Shown: positions 11,166 through 25,165, counted from the first letter of the stretch. The stretch: DNA of 64,000 nt from Penelope pileata (GCA_013396635.1 WBMW01001654.1:1074225-1138224); one strand, 5' to 3'. Notes: generated from the letters alone by a model not told the origin. Numbers and translations are program-made.

Positions 11166-11230
11166 AAAGACACCAGTTCTATTTACAGATTTCTCAGACT
11201 TTAATTAAAGAAGTCCAACATGCAAGAAAA
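11166..11230 (+). terminator. TTC6 3' UTR with proximal poly(A) signal
   Basis: An ATTAAA hexamer sits at 11204-11209, 39 nt after the stop. That would make a very short 3' UTR of about 60-70 nt. A canonical AATAAA at 12707-12712, followed by a T-rich, TG-containing stretch, is an alternative distal site. Which one is used cannot be told from sequence alone. Confidence 0.45.
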
Positions 11231-14200
11231 TATATTCATTTTTATATACTTTAAACACTTCGTATTTTTCTAAATAATATAATTACGTTGGGTCCAAAAC
11301 TACCCCAAGTTATGAGAACAGAATGCCATATTTAATTTTTACGAGTTACAGATTGTTCTTTGTTGTTGTCAAGAGATAACTGATTGCATTGTTTTTGTAA
11401 ATGAAGGACAGAGAAGAAGTAATTATAAGCAAAAGTCTTGAAAGATACTGGTGACAGAAGAAGGGACGCACGCGCTCAGCCAGTATAAATGCTTATGGTG
11501 ATGTCAGTTATGTAACACCTGGGCTGTCTGAGCAGTAGTAGTTCTAGGATGGCTACCAAATGCCTGTGATTGCTAACTAGGTCTCATTTTCTACGTTATC
11601 ATCCTGCTACAGCTGTTCATAAGATTTCCTTTCCCTGTCCCAGCAGACATTGTGCAAGGTACACCTGTTGCAGTGCATAAGAAGTACTCCAAGAACTGGA
11701 ATTTGAAACAGGGATGATTCAGTCTGAGAGTAAATGTTGAGGTCACTTGCTTCCAGTAAACATATTATGTTGTGTCAGCTTGAAGAGGCACATGAAAATG
11801 CCTGAGTAATAGATTGTGGGTTTCTGTTCTAAACTTTAAGAATAGGCTCTCATCTAAACATGGAGATTTAAATATGAATCAGTGTGACCAAAATGAAAAA
11901 AATTGTCAGGCTCTACCCAGGTGCTAAATGAAACACCCCGAGTTTGGCATACTATGGTGAAGACACTGAAAGACTGAAGCTATATGGTTGTCTGAACTGA
12001 CCATTTTTGCACTCCTAGAGTTAAGTATGTTTTTTTCATTTGTATTATTGAGATGACTGAAAAAATGCCAGTGCTTTGTCTCAAAAAACTGCATTTTATT
12101 TTCTCTGAGTACTTAACGCTACATGCTGGTTTTACATGGTCCTTGTTCTTGCACACCTATATGGTGATTGTTTAGCCAATGTAATAGACAGTGACCAGAG
12201 ATTTAGCTTTGTTCTGGCATCTAAATTTTTGCATTCATAACATCACATTATATTTTAAAAATTTCTGTGCCTGTAACGCCTATATTTAGGCTGAAAAAAA
12301 AAAAAAAAGTACTGCTGAAAGGAAATCCAGAATATCACAACTAAAAAGTTATTTCAGAAAAGTATTTGACTTTAGCCCTCCTCTCCTTGTTTGTTCTCTT
12401 ATCTTGCTGTTTAATATCTAGGATGATGAGACTTTGCACTTGCAAGATGTTATGATATGGTTGACTGGAATAGATGAATTGTAGTTAAAATGCATGAAAG
12501 TTAGAAGTTCCAAAAGCATTCTGTATTTAATTTCTCTTTATTCATGATTAGTCTCTTCGATGTTTAAAAATGAGTGTTTATAAACACTAAATTAGAATAG
12601 CTCTAGATGTTTTGTGATGTTACATTAACATTTCGGTGTAGTATTATAATATAAATTAGCGTGTTACTGGAAATCTGTTTGGAATGGCATTTTTTCTTGA
12701 AGTTAAAATAAAATGTGACTGTAAGATAATCAAAAAGCAATTTCTTCTTTTTTGTTCTCCAGTAATTTGAAAAACAAATTGCTAGTAATAGCTTTTAGAA
12801 ATATTAGTTTTACCACACTTAACTACAATTAAAGAAAAAAAAAAGGTATGTGGCAACACGCAATAGGGTGGAATTCTTTATGGTAGAATTCAAGAATCAG
12901 AATAATTATGTCAGGTTTTATTAGACCATAATAGCTATGCGTGTCTGTAATGTGTTACAGTCCTGAGGGGTTTTGCTTTGGTGTTTCTGATGTTGACTCT
13001 TCTGTCACTAAAATTAACTTTCTGAGATGCAAGGTGATTGAACAGTTGCTTACTGCCTTTTCCATCTTGTTTTATTTCCATCCTTGTTTTCTTCATTTTT
13101 GGGCTATCGTGACCTACCCAAGTGGATCAATTGTAATGCACAGCGTATGCATTTACATGTGTCTATATTTCAGCGCATGATTATCATGGATGTTGATGCA
13201 AAGTGGGGAATTTCCTGTATGTGCACAGATCCTGTATGCGCTTGCAAGGTGGTGTCATTGTGGTGCAAAAATAGGGTGTTTTTTCCCTTTCTCCTTCTGC
13301 ACATGCCTCTTCCAGTGCTCTTTATTATCTAAAGAATTGTTTATTGATGAAATTGTTAAATTATTCATTATTCTATGGCCTTTTCCTTTCTTTGATCTCT
13401 TTATGAATTACCTACTGATGGGTTGTGAGATAGCAATACCCTTATCATGTATAGAACATCATCAAAGTTAAATCAGAATGGAGAGGTCAAACCTCTACCT
13501 TAGATCCTTTTCTTGCAGTATTCAGTGGAAGTTTTCTTTAGCTTAACCTCTCTTGAATGTCAAACATAAATGGACATTTATAAGATTTTTATCTTCACAT
13601 TTAAAACCCGAAACCAAGCACAATCAGTTATGACTCTATTGGGAGAGTGACTTGACTTAAACAACATGAGCTCATCATCTCTCTTCTGCTTGTTGTATTT
13701 TTATATTCTGGATGGTGTATGTCTATAGTTTTCAAACCTTAAAAAGTGAACATTCTTTAATTCTATGGTTGGCTGCATGGAGGTTTGGTTTTTAGAGTTT
13801 TCTATCTGTTACACAGAAGTGTGTTGTGGCCCACTGTATTTCCAGTTTCACCATTTAGCGTCACGCTTACAATTTAGGGAGCATGCGAGATGCTTTTGAA
13901 AGAAAATTGGATGTGGATGAAGAATATATTTGCACAATGTAACATAAAAGCTTCACATTACATTATAAAAACATGCTTTTTTTTTTTGAAAAATAGATTA
14001 CCAACTCCATTTTGTTCAAATCTTTCTTCTAAATTTTCTGTATCACCTAAAATAAATGTTATATTTTTAAGGCTTTTTAAAACTCAGTAGAAACATTTTG
14101 TGTAACAGCACTTCCCTCATGTTTTTCAAAATAAAATCACTAATAAGGTCATTAATAATTCTAAGCACCAATTGTAATTTTGCAGGGTGAATGGTAGCAC

Positions 14201-15576
14201 TTGAACTTCACTGTTGCAAGGGGGCAGGTTTGTTGCAGCCTAAACTTTGCCCAGTCCGATCTGGGACAGATCCAATAGACTTTAATACTTGGCATTACCA
14301 AAGCAATTTTGCTTCACAAAGTCATTTTAAGAGAAGTTGTTGTCCCTCGTTATGTGGTGATAATTGTTTTTTCTGTATTTAAAATCTCTTCAGCAGAGCT
14401 TAATTTTTTGTGTTTCCTTTTATTCTCTCTAAAACAAATCCATTTGATAGAATGTAGTAAAATAAAGCAGACTTTCTTAGAAACCTCAGCTGCATTCAGT
14501 TTGGAAATCACTGGTGAACAGTCTGTTTATGTAAAACAAGGCAGAATATACAATCAATGGCACATCTCTCTTGCTTCATATCACATTCATGTGTGTTACA
14601 CTTTACGGTTAAAGATTGCACTACTTGTCTAGACTTGACCACTGAGGTCTCGTCTCCTAGGCTAGTTCAGCTGTGATATCAGCGTTCCCGTTTATGTTTT
14701 CCCATATACAGAATGACAAATCTATATACAAGTTGCATATTTAATTTAGATGCTCCAAATTAGAAATACTATTTCAAGAAAACTTAATATTGCTTTGGTA
14801 GTTGATTATTGTGATGGAAGAAATATTGCTCAGTTCTTTTTGCCAAGAAAGGAGGGCAGAAGAATAGAGAGAACCATTCTATCTTAATTTTTCTTGCGTA
14901 GGACACACTGCCGAAATGATGATCAAGTTGATCTTTCATTATTTCCATTGAAAAGTAAAGGAAAGTGGTTCTTCTTGAAATAAAGTGGGAAATCAGATTA
15001 TTTATCTTTGGGGAAATTGTGTTGTTGTTGTTGTTGTTGGATGTTTTGGGTTTTCTTGGTATGCTTTTCTGTGTACCTAAAGCTATTGACCAGTCCTGAG
15101 ATTTATCAGACTAAATCGAATTTATAGTACAAATCAAGTCGGAAAACCTTTTAAATAGCAGTATTCTATCTTCAGTTTAATTATCTAGTAGCAGAGAGAA
15201 TGTCCCAGTCAGTGCCAGTGAGATGGGTAGCCTGTGAGAGAGAATTAAGGGGCTCAAATTTTGCAGTCTGTTTCACAAAGTGTAAATGACAAATGTCATC
15301 CTATTTTCCCATGTCTTCCACATTTTCACTTGGGAAAATAAATAGATAAATTTATTTTAGCTCAAGCTGTTATGTCTTCCATCCTCAAACCTAAAGCCAG
15401 TGTTTGAACATGAGTTTCTGTGGACACAAATTGGTTTTGGATCTGTGTTGGCAATGAACCAAGCCTTGAAATGCAATATATATGTGCAACCTGAGCCATT
15501 TCGTGGGGTAGACGGGAAAAGAAGGTACTAAATATGCTTGCAAAATACATGTTTCAGGAGGGAAACCAAGTTGTTA
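11231..15576. other. gene-free TTC6 3' flank
   Basis: AT-rich unique-looking DNA. Visible items are an A15 tract at 12294-12308, AATAAA at 12707-12712 (possible distal TTC6 poly(A) site) and a (GTT)n microsatellite near 15020-15039. Short ORFs here look random. No gene recognised. Confidence 0.5.
15020..15039. repeat. (GTT)n microsatellite
   Basis: Six to seven GTT units in tandem. Confidence 0.8.
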
Positions 15577-15859
15577 CATGGGCAGATAGTGATAGGACAA
15601 AAAGGAGAACAGTTTTCAACTAAAAGAGGGGAGATTTAGATTAGATGTTAGGAGGAAATTTTTTACTCAGCGGATGGTGAGGCACTGATACAGGCTGCCC
15701 AGAGAAGCTGTGGATGCCCCATCCTTGGAGGCATTCAAGGCCAGGTTGGATGGGCCCTTGGCATCCTGATCTGGTGGTTGGCAAACCTGCCTGCAGCAGG
15801 GGGTGGGACTGGATGGGCTTTAAGTTCCCTTCCAACCCAAGCCTTTCTATGATTCTATG
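15577..15859 (+). mobile_element. CR1 LINE 3' end, sense
   Basis: A well-preserved CR1 3' segment. Landmarks are AAAGAGGGGAGATTTAGATT, GGTGAGGCACTGATACAGGC, TGCCCAGAGAAGCTGTGGAT, GGCCAGGTTGGATGGGCCC, CCTTCCAACCCAAGCC and the terminal TTTCTATGATTCTATG octamers. It is 5' truncated, as is usual for CR1. Confidence 0.95.
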
Positions 15860-16281
15860 CACTCTGAAAGAATGAGTATGGGGGAAAAAGAGTGTGAAAA
15901 AGGCAATGTTTTAAGCAATCTTTTTCATAAGAAGGTTCTTACAAAGTATGAACTTAGGTAAGAGCACCAGCAGATGGCAGCCTGCAATCTGAAGTGGGAG
16001 AACCCTGCTGCCTGAGGACAGTTCAGCTGCGCCGGCAGCTGCTGCTCCTTGTTCTGTGGAGGGATTGCTGTGTGTTGATTGGTGTGTTCTGGGATATCTT
16101 GCTCAATTGACAGTGTTGTTCTCTCACTTCCTTTTTGATATGCTGTGTACAATTCTTTTACCATAAAATAACTACCTCACAAGACCTTAACTAACATATA
16201 ACTGATAATATATGACTAATATAGAACTTTGACATAATTATAACATGAACATATATGTGCTTGAACACATGCAGAAGTGTA

Positions 16282-16297
16282 CACATACATGTATGTG
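16282..16297. repeat. perfect 16-bp palindrome
   Basis: CACATACATGTATGTG is its own reverse complement. It sits within a purine-pyrimidine alternating patch, so it may be simple-sequence chance. Confidence 0.7.
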
Positions 16298-18712
16298 CCC
16301 ATAAAGGGTAATGCCGGTAATAAGCAGTGCAAGTCTTGAATAACAACTCCATTCATGTGCTGATTTTTTCTCTCCCATTCTGAGGTACTTTTCTACAAAA
16401 TGAGGTATTCAGAAAAGGAAGGCAAACTGTGTGGAAGCCTTTAGCTGCTCCCAGCAGTTATATTTTACAGCATGTTTCTTTTTATTCGCTGTACGAAGTC
16501 TGTAATTTATTTTTTTGCAAAGGGAAAAGTGGCCTTCATGAGACGTTTTCTTTCTTTTTTTCTTTTTTTTTGTGACTCAGAATGGAAACAATGTTTTATT
16601 TGCAGAGAGTGGAAAAGGTAAAGTGATTTTTCTCTGAGAGAAGAAGAAAAACAAAAAACAAGCCAAACTAACCAGCCAAAAAGAAAAAAAAAACAAAATT
16701 AAAAAAACGCCCAACAAAGATGCTCAGAGCAGCAACTGGAGCTTGTAACCTCCCATAGAAAGTCTTTGTCAAATCTAATAAAAGGAAAGCCAGCATCAGG
16801 CATTTTCAGAGTTGCAAACTTCGTTTCTCTGCTGGGTGAGACTGTTAATTGAATTGCAGTCTTATATATTTTTTTTGTAATTAAATTCACACATGCATAC
16901 AATGTCAATTAAAATCCTGTTTCACAATTAATTAAATTAGGTGAAAAGAGCTTCACTAAGTTTTAAGTCAAATCTACAAGCTACAGAAGAATGGCAAATA
17001 TTCCCTTGCCATTACTTTTCCCGTGTCTATGGAAACTAGAGTGATGTGGTTTGACCTGTTATTGGAAAAGATGGTGTTATTTATCAGCTTTTTCTGACAT
17101 GACTGACAGTGATGCAGTGTGGCAAACAGCTAATTTATAACTCTTAAAAAGTAAATTTATAGCATGCAAACAGGGTTATGTTGTGCAAAATGTTTCTGTC
17201 AAGTAGTGTCTGCAACTTCATTTAGTGGTCTCTTAAGCATACTGTTTACTATCTACTCTAATGGGCACATAATATGCAGAGTATGCAGTGCAAAACTGGA
17301 CATGCCCATACTATACTACTTGAAAGAAGCTTCCTCAAACAGACTGATGTAAAGGATCTCTCCATGTGCTGGGGTTAACTCCTTTATTAGCTCGAGAGGA
17401 CTTCTTAATCACAGTGCAACGACTAAACTTGTCTTTGAAGATAGGAGCATCTTGAAAAAACTTGTAGTTAATTAGCATGTTTAGCTAGCCTGCAGGTAGG
17501 GAGATTAGCCCTGTCTGTAACTGACAAGTTGTAGGCCAGAGGTTGTATCGAGGTAGTGATCAAGTGAAAAAAATATGTACAAAAAAGCATCATGAAAATC
17601 CTGGGGTGTGCTAGTTTTGTGGAAGACCACCTAGCACCCAAACTTGTGCCATTTTGCAATAAATCAGTATCTTCTCTCTGTGTGTGAAACTGGCTTACTG
17701 CACACCAGGTAACGAATCCCCATTTTGGACAAGACTAACTGGATACAACAGTGGTACAATGAATGATAAAGCTTTTAGGAGATTATCTTTCGTGTTGATG
17801 CTACTTTTGAAAATCCACATAGAAAGCAGTAAACAGATTTAGCTCACATGAGACTTTCCACATGAAATTTGCGAAATTTTTCTAAGCTTCATGTATTTAA
17901 CATTGCCCTTCTGATTGGTGTGCTCATTGCGCAATAAATTCTAATTTCATTTTTGCAAAACGAGACTCATAATGCATTCTTCCATGGCTTCACCAATGTC
18001 CTTATTTCATAAAAGTATGGCAGCAAACGTGGAGTGTTGACACCTGTAGGAGTCTGCATAGTCTTCACAGCCAGTTTCCATCTGCGCAGAGCTCAAGAAG
18101 TTCAACTGAGATGCCATTTTTACTTATTTAAAAAGAGCAAATGTGATAGCATTATTGGTGAGTTTAATAAGGCTTTTGCTTGGCACTAGTTTACATGCTG
18201 ATGAATCTGAAAAGCTCGTCCATGCAGTTATCTATGTATAACACTATAAACTGTGTTTTACTGAGAAATGATTATGCTAATCTTTAAACAACCAGTCGTC
18301 TTAAAAAGTAGGTGAAAATTACTTACCAACATGCTTTCCAAATAGAACTTAAACTTTGATTAGAGCTATTCAGAAGCCATGAAGTAAAGAAAGAAAGCCT
18401 GCGTCATTGAAGATTAGCTCTAGTTACTAAGGTGAGTATCAAGTAGAACCAACATGTTAAGGTAGTATCAATAGGGAGCTAATTAGTTCAAGAGCCATTA
18501 GCTTCTTTTTCTAATAATAGCATTATCTAATATACCAGCCTTCCCTCCTGGTTGTTTTCATGATCTCCCAGGGAGAAAGTACATTTTATTTTCTAGCTTG
18601 CTGCCTTGCTTAATCTCATTAAGTAATAGAGTGTTTATTCCTCTATCAAGGGACACTGCAAATTGTCAGTTTTTAAAAGATAAATGTGAAACTTCTGCTA
18701 CATGTATTAAAA

Positions 18713-18736
18713 AACAACAACAACAACAAAACAACA
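18713..18736. repeat. (CAA)n microsatellite
   Basis: Interrupted CAA repeat (about seven units). Confidence 0.7.
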
Positions 18737-19853
18737 GTAAACAGGATGCGAGTACAGAAATGGGTAGGAGATAGAGAACTGTTTTTGTAGAGAAATAAAT
18801 CCCACATCAAATTAACCACTCCAAGCAACGTGGGTATGACTGTGCTGTATTTATGCAATAAACTCAGCTGTTGCTCTCCATCGCAGGATGGGGTTCTGAC
18901 TTTGCAGAGTTTTGTGCAAAAGGACTGGTTCTGTGCAAAGGAAACCTAACAGCCCTATTTCTGATCAGCAGAGGCTGTCCTTTGCTGCAGATGTTGTAGA
19001 GGACAGCAGGTGCTGTCTTCTAAAGGCTTAAATGGACTGCAGCTCCTGGTGCACTGAGATAGGGCTGGAGGTGGTTGCAGCTGTCAGGAATGAGACTGAG
19101 CAGCCTTGCAGACATCCCTAGAAGCACTTGATTGCTTCTAATAGTTACCGCCAGCTTTTAATGTCGAAGTTGTACCTCACCATCTCTGGCAACTACAAAC
19201 TGTTTTTTGCTCTCTTTGCTATCATTATCTGGGGTTTGAGGGTGTGAGCATCTGCAATACTGAGCTGTAACAATGGAGTCACATTCATAATAGAACTGCA
19301 GTTAGGCACCTGAAATCTCAAGTCCTTAACTCTTCTTTAGAGTCCTTCTCTGTGAAACATTTCAGAGTGTGTTCTGGGAGAACAGCTGTCTGTTCCTGGC
19401 CCATCTGCAGAAGTGCTCTTGATTCATCAGCTCAGTACATGGAAGCATTTCTGGCATGGCCTGGCCAGGCATGGCACTTCAAAGGTTCTGTCCCACGTAG
19501 AAAGGGAGGCACAGAGACTACTCAGGACTTGTTCCTACTGCTGGTGACCATATAGCTCTTATCTTGAAAAAGGCAAATGTACACCAAGGGAAGAATCCAA
19601 GTGGAATGTCATCTTGAGGAGGTGGTAACATGCCTTTGTTAAGGTTGTGCCGGCTCCATGCAGAAACATGGGGTGACATTGGGTTGCAATGGCTGGTGCG
19701 GATGTTAATAAGTCATCAATGTGACTACCTGGAACAAGACTGCAAACACTGTCTGGTGGGGCTAGGCAGACTAGCAGAATGAAGAGGAAAACAACATTTA
19801 GTGGAGTGAACGATATTTATGTACTGAAAAATACAGATAGATCAGTGAAGTAA

Positions 19854-20486
19854 TGTGAGAGACTTCTGAACTTTGTCTCAAAGCTTGCTGTGAGAATTCT
19901 TTGTCTCAAAGTTTGCATGAAGGCCTATGGACGTTGCCTGAAGGCTTGTAGACCAGGGGCAATGAGAGATAAGTAGCTGATAAACAGCTGATGAGCAGCC
20001 TTTCGCGGGGGTGCCTTGACGGAGACAACCACGGAGAGGAGATATGCACACTCGTAGGTGCTGCACGTGACATTTACCTAGGTGCCCAGGAATGCCACAT
20101 TGGTAGAAAAAGATGATCAAAAAGACCCCTCTAACAAAGGAACAATGCCTTGTGGCCTGCTGCCTGCTAGAGATCTGATGGCCTGATGCCTGCCTGCCTG
20201 CTGCTGTTCCCCCTGTGCTCTTGCTTCCTCACTCCCACGCAGGCCTGAAGGTATTGCTGGACCAATAGAACGGCACTGGAGCCATGGTGGTGACTGTTCC
20301 TGTTTTTTTAATATGTGACCCTTGCTTTTATTTCTTATCTTTTTACTATTGCCTGCCATCCCCATCACCCTCACTGTCTAGAATTTGTATTAAACTGGTC
20401 AGAAAATATTTAACCTTGTTTGCGTCTTAATCTCACTTCAGGTACATCAAAGAATCTCCCCTTGCTCTGATAATTGGAGCGAGACA
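19854..20486 (+). mobile_element. probable solo LTR of an avian endogenous retrovirus
   Basis: A 633-bp block beginning TG (19854) and ending ACA (20486), with 5-bp flanks AGTAA on the left and GGTAA on the right that differ at one base. Near the 3' end an ATTAAA poly(A) hexamer (20389-20394) is followed by a U5-like stretch ending in GGAGCGAGACA, typical of avian LTR ends. It is more GC-rich than its surroundings. No internal retroviral sequence or second LTR is seen, fitting LTR-LTR recombination. The subfamily is not assigned and the 5' border is an inference from the flanking repeat. Confidence 0.62.
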
Positions 20487-23400
20487 GGTAATCACACCTG
20501 CCCAGATGTAGGTGGCTGCTTCTTCCTGCAACTTGGCTATAACGGATGCACGGACACCCTCTTTCTCTTTCCTTTTTTGTGTTTGCTGATTTCTCTGGTA
20601 TTCATTATGCTATAGCAAAGGTTTTGCATAAGAGAACATCCTCTTACAGCATTCAGACTTACTGAGATAGTATCAAATATTGCAGAAATGAAAGCTAGAC
20701 CTGGATAGACGAACAGAGCTGGCTATTCCAGAAATACTGGCAGTACCTTCCACCAGTTGCCAGGAATGAGGACGACTTGCAGAGCTGCCAGCTCAGTCCA
20801 ATCACGGGCTCATGGCAACTGCAGCTCCCAAGCTCTGGTTATTAGTTCCTCCTCTAACTTTTGGAAAATAACAACAGATGGATTACTTGTTTAGGACACA
20901 CAAGGAAGCCAGCAGTAGAGCAGAGCCAACTGTGCTGTTCTCCCAATCGTTCCCTAATGATCCATTAGTCCAGTGACTGATGTGGCTCTGTGTTGTCGAG
21001 CAGGAATGACAAAACACAGCCCAACATGAGTGGTGAAGCTTTCCTGCCGTCTGTTCTGGAACACAGTTGCCAGGATTTCCCAACACATTTTTTTCTTTAA
21101 ACAAAATATAATTACAAAATTAAACTGTTGAGCTTAAAATGAGAATTTTCTGCGCGTTCTCTGAGAGAGAAGGGAACAAGGGTCATTCAAAATGATGAAA
21201 TAAGATTTATTTTGACTTATTTATTAGATTTTTTGATTAGATAATTAAATTTAAGTTTTCAAAAGTGGTTGAATGGATTAGAAGGTTAATTCTTGTTTTC
21301 TAAAGTAATGTATATATATTCATGTACTGTAAAATATTCCAGTTAAGGACTGTCTGCATGTTTAGGTGTCCATATAAATCTGGAAGTCTATGATGTAGCC
21401 AATTGCTGACTTAGCTTTTGTTGAAAGACAGTATGATTAGTGTTAACCTGAAATTTCCTGACAGAAGGTTTTTTCTGTCTAAACTCAGACATTTTGTGAA
21501 AGCATGTCCATGTCTCTGAATTCTCATTTAGATAGAAGCTCATCAAAATACAATATTCCATTAGCTTTCTATTTTGATGTTTACAGAACAGAGTGCTTTG
21601 ACTTTTGCTTCAAAACAATCCTTTTCTGTTTTGAGAAGCTGTATTTACTTTACTAATAAAGTTGAAAGGAATATAAATGAGTTAATAATACTTTAATTAG
21701 TTTAAAATAAAGTCTTAGTCTACCAGAAATGAAATTTTGTTTGGAATATTGGTTCAAAATGAGGCTTAGATTTCCTCTCTGAACTATAGAAAGCTTTTAG
21801 ATTCATTTTATTTTCTATGAAACCAAAAAGTCTAGTTATCCTCTCAATCAATGTGAGGCTACTATCTTTTGAAAATTTTATCCAAAGCTGAGATTTTTCT
21901 TGTGCCATCTTCCCAGTCAGTAATAGAAGTTTTAGTTTTTCTGACTCTGTTTTCTGAATGTTTTTTCATATGCTTTAGAACCTATCAGTAATTTTTAGAA
22001 CTGCATGTATTTAGCATTACTGTTTTTCTCTGTGCTCTCTGTTTTTCTGCAGCAGAAGTCTGCTATGGTGAAAAAGAAACGAAAGCAAGACCTTGTGTGA
22101 AGTTTCAGAAAACTCCTTGTTTTTCCCTTTCTTCCTCATGTTTTATTTCTCTGGGCTTGTGATGCAGATGGTTGTCTTCAAATACAAGCATAAGCTCGAC
22201 TCTAAGCTGACAAAGAAAAGTAATTGCAGGGAGAATGAAAAAAAAGTCTTACATGAGTTTTTCTGGGGAAAAAAAAAGACAGTGACAGGAACAAACAAAA
22301 CAGTAAGAAAAGAACTTCATAGGGAGAAATATCCATAGGGGTAGGAAAACAAACTAATTGAGTTGAAATAAACATATTGCATTTTTATGGTAATGAAAAT
22401 ATTTTTATTTATGAACATTAGAAAAAATACTTCAGATTATAGCATGGTTATTTTCCCTCTTAATTGAATTTTGCATGCATTATTTCAACTGCAGTTAATA
22501 TTGTGATTTGATTACAATTTGGCAATGAACAGTTTAAAGTTTTTACATAGCTTTCATTTCTTCAGTGCAAGACTTTTTTGCTGAAATTAATGAAAGTCTA
22601 AGGTCATGACATTCATAAGTGATGATTGCAAAGACCACCAATGCTATTGCATGCCGTGGGTTGCACTGAAGGTTAGTGCTTGCACCTCATTTTTTGTGTC
22701 GTAATTTAGTAAGATTTTTAGTATGGAAAGGATGCATTCAGGTTTTCAAAACTGCTGCTTTCCACTTCCAATTCCTATGGTCAATATTAATGAGTGTATG
22801 GTTGCTGTTAAAAGGAGCTGCTTGTCTATGGTACTGTAAAGGTGAACGCATGGGTGTTTTAACTGAAGTGAGAATTGGGGAAATAGCAAATGAAATGGAA
22901 GTGTGATGTCAGGTGTGGAAAACCAGGCATACTGGTTACCGCTTGCTTTGGTAAACTCTTGGACATGGAGTTTTGAGGGAGCAGCATAAAGAACTGGAGG
23001 CTTAGGAAACCCCCATCTGAGGGGGATTGTGGCTGATTTTAGAACCTCCAGCTGACCTCAGCCACCCGATGCCAACCTCCCACATCGTGCTTCCTGGCAC
23101 TTCAAGAGTGCTGAGCACCAGTCTGCCCCTGGGATCACCTCTGGTTCTGCCACTAAATTGGACACAGACAACGTTAAGTAGTCCTTTAATCAAATAACAG
23201 TTTTGCAAATGATGTTATGTTATATGAGAGGTCATATTTCAGCCCTTCCTGTAGAATAAAATAAGCCATTATCATTTTTATGTGCAGCTCTATGTATTTT
23301 ATGCATTTTGGGTAACAATTATCAAGGGTAAGGTTTTCAAAGCCATTTAGGAGGAGACATTAATTTTGTGAGAGGAGAATCTCTTGCTCTAAACATCTGA

Positions 23401-23960
23401 TCAAGGCTGGGAGATTCCTTTTAGATGCTGTAGACTTTATGAGGGGCAGAATCAACAATGCTTTGGTGATTGCTGGGGATTTTGCTTCCTTCAGTAAACT
23501 GGGTCCAGACACTGGATCCTGGAGTTTTTACCTGAATTATTTGACTTTGTCTCTGCCAATCTTTACGGTATTTGCTTTTCACTGCCATGTAGTCACACAA
23601 TATTAGCATTTTTAGGTGGTCTGACTGTTCACAATCACTAGCACAAAAAGTTGTGCCCAAGAGACCCCTGCAGCAATTTTTAAAAATGTTTTCATTTCCC
23701 AAGTGTTAATTTTCTCAAGGAAATATGAATGTTCATGGATAATTCAAAGAAGACTTGAAGCAGAAACAATACCAGTTAACAAGCTTGTTTTAGGTTGCTC
23801 ATTGCAAAATAACAAATCAAATAACATAACATGGCAATTGTCACTCAGATGTTTAACATAATTATACAATCAAATCAGCATCAAGTCTCTTTTTCTGAAG
23901 TTTCTGAGAATATTTTCTGACCATCACTTCAGTAATTACTATTTAATATTCTATGCCTAT

Positions 23961-24042
23961 TTAACAGTTTGCTGTTAAAGTTTGCTTTTAACAGTTTGCT
24001 GTTAAAGTTTGTTAACAGTTTGCTATTTAAAGTTTGCTTTCA
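23961..24042. repeat. tandem minisatellite, three copies of about 24-28 bp
   Basis: Three successive diverged copies of a unit built on ACAGTTTGCTGTTAAAGTTT. The first two are nearly identical; the third reads ACAGTTTGCTATTTAAAGTT. Confidence 0.85.
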
Positions 24043-25165
24043 GAATTTCCATACCCATTCGTAAATCCTGCTTATTTGCACATATGCACACATTGATGTT
24101 TATTCTGTGGACAACTTTCACAAAAGATTAAGAAATATATTTCTCTTACAATACCTAATTATCTTTTTGAAATACATAAAATTAACTTGTATGTTCTCTA
24201 ACATGAGGGGATGGTTTTCAGTATAATGACAGAGCTCCCACACTGTAGATGGGAAGATTCTTGAAAGTGTAAATTTGTTTGGATGACCCAAAAAGGGCAG
24301 GCATACAAAATCTTGGTGTGGGTCAGGACTCACGAATTTACTAAAGCATTTATCTACTTGTGCTCTTCCTTTCAGAAGATTTTCTGTCTTTTTTGGATTC
24401 TGTATGCTCATGCCATGAGATGTAGCAAAAATTCTGTCTGAAGCTAATTTCTGCTTTTCATTAAGCTTGTTGTGTTACCTGGCAGCTTCCTACATAATAG
24501 TGAGGATCTGGGGAAATCCACTAGTGCACTAATTAGGTGGAAATTGGCAGCCTTAGTACTTAATACATCTGCCATAAACAGTATTTGGAGCATTACTGAT
24601 TCATAGTCTCCATCTTTTATTTGCACCTTTCCATGTTCCTTTATAGAGAACAAAAAGAACCCTGGGGAATGCACAATTCAATAAATGTGTTCTGTGCTGT
24701 ACAATGGGAATTTTTGTCTTCGGAAGCTGAATGTGATATTCTTCTAAATCTTCCAAGTTTCCAGGTGATACAATTAGACAAAAGGTAATAGATCTTCCTT
24801 GAAGTGTGGATTTCCTTCCTTTAAAACTTCATTGAGTTGTTATGATATGCTTTGTAGTTAAGGTTCTCTACTGCTGATTATTTCTTTATTCTTATACAAA
24901 GTTTGCATGTATTTTAGCTAGAGAGGTTCAAACATCAGAATCAAATCTCTGCAAGCTTTGAGAGGGCTTTTTTTCAGCCTTTCTTTTTCACTTCTTTTTC
25001 AGTATAATACATAGAGCAGTGATTGCAATCACATTGAAATACTATGAGCAAATTACAGTACAGCAGTGACCTTGACAATCAGTCTGCTCAGGAGAAAAAA
25101 AAAAAAAGAAAAAACAATAAAAAAACAACAACAAACCAAAACAGACAACCAAGGCGAGAAAGCCC

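Larger units (their letters stand above)
15860..19853. other. gene-free interval
   Basis: No gene recognised. It holds a GC-richer patch at about 15960-16080, a perfect 16-bp palindrome at 16282-16297, an A-rich tract at about 16641-16710 and a (CAA)n stretch near 18713-18736. A unique AT-rich block at about 18120-18640 is rich in homeodomain-type words and is proposed below as a candidate regulatory element. Confidence 0.5.
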
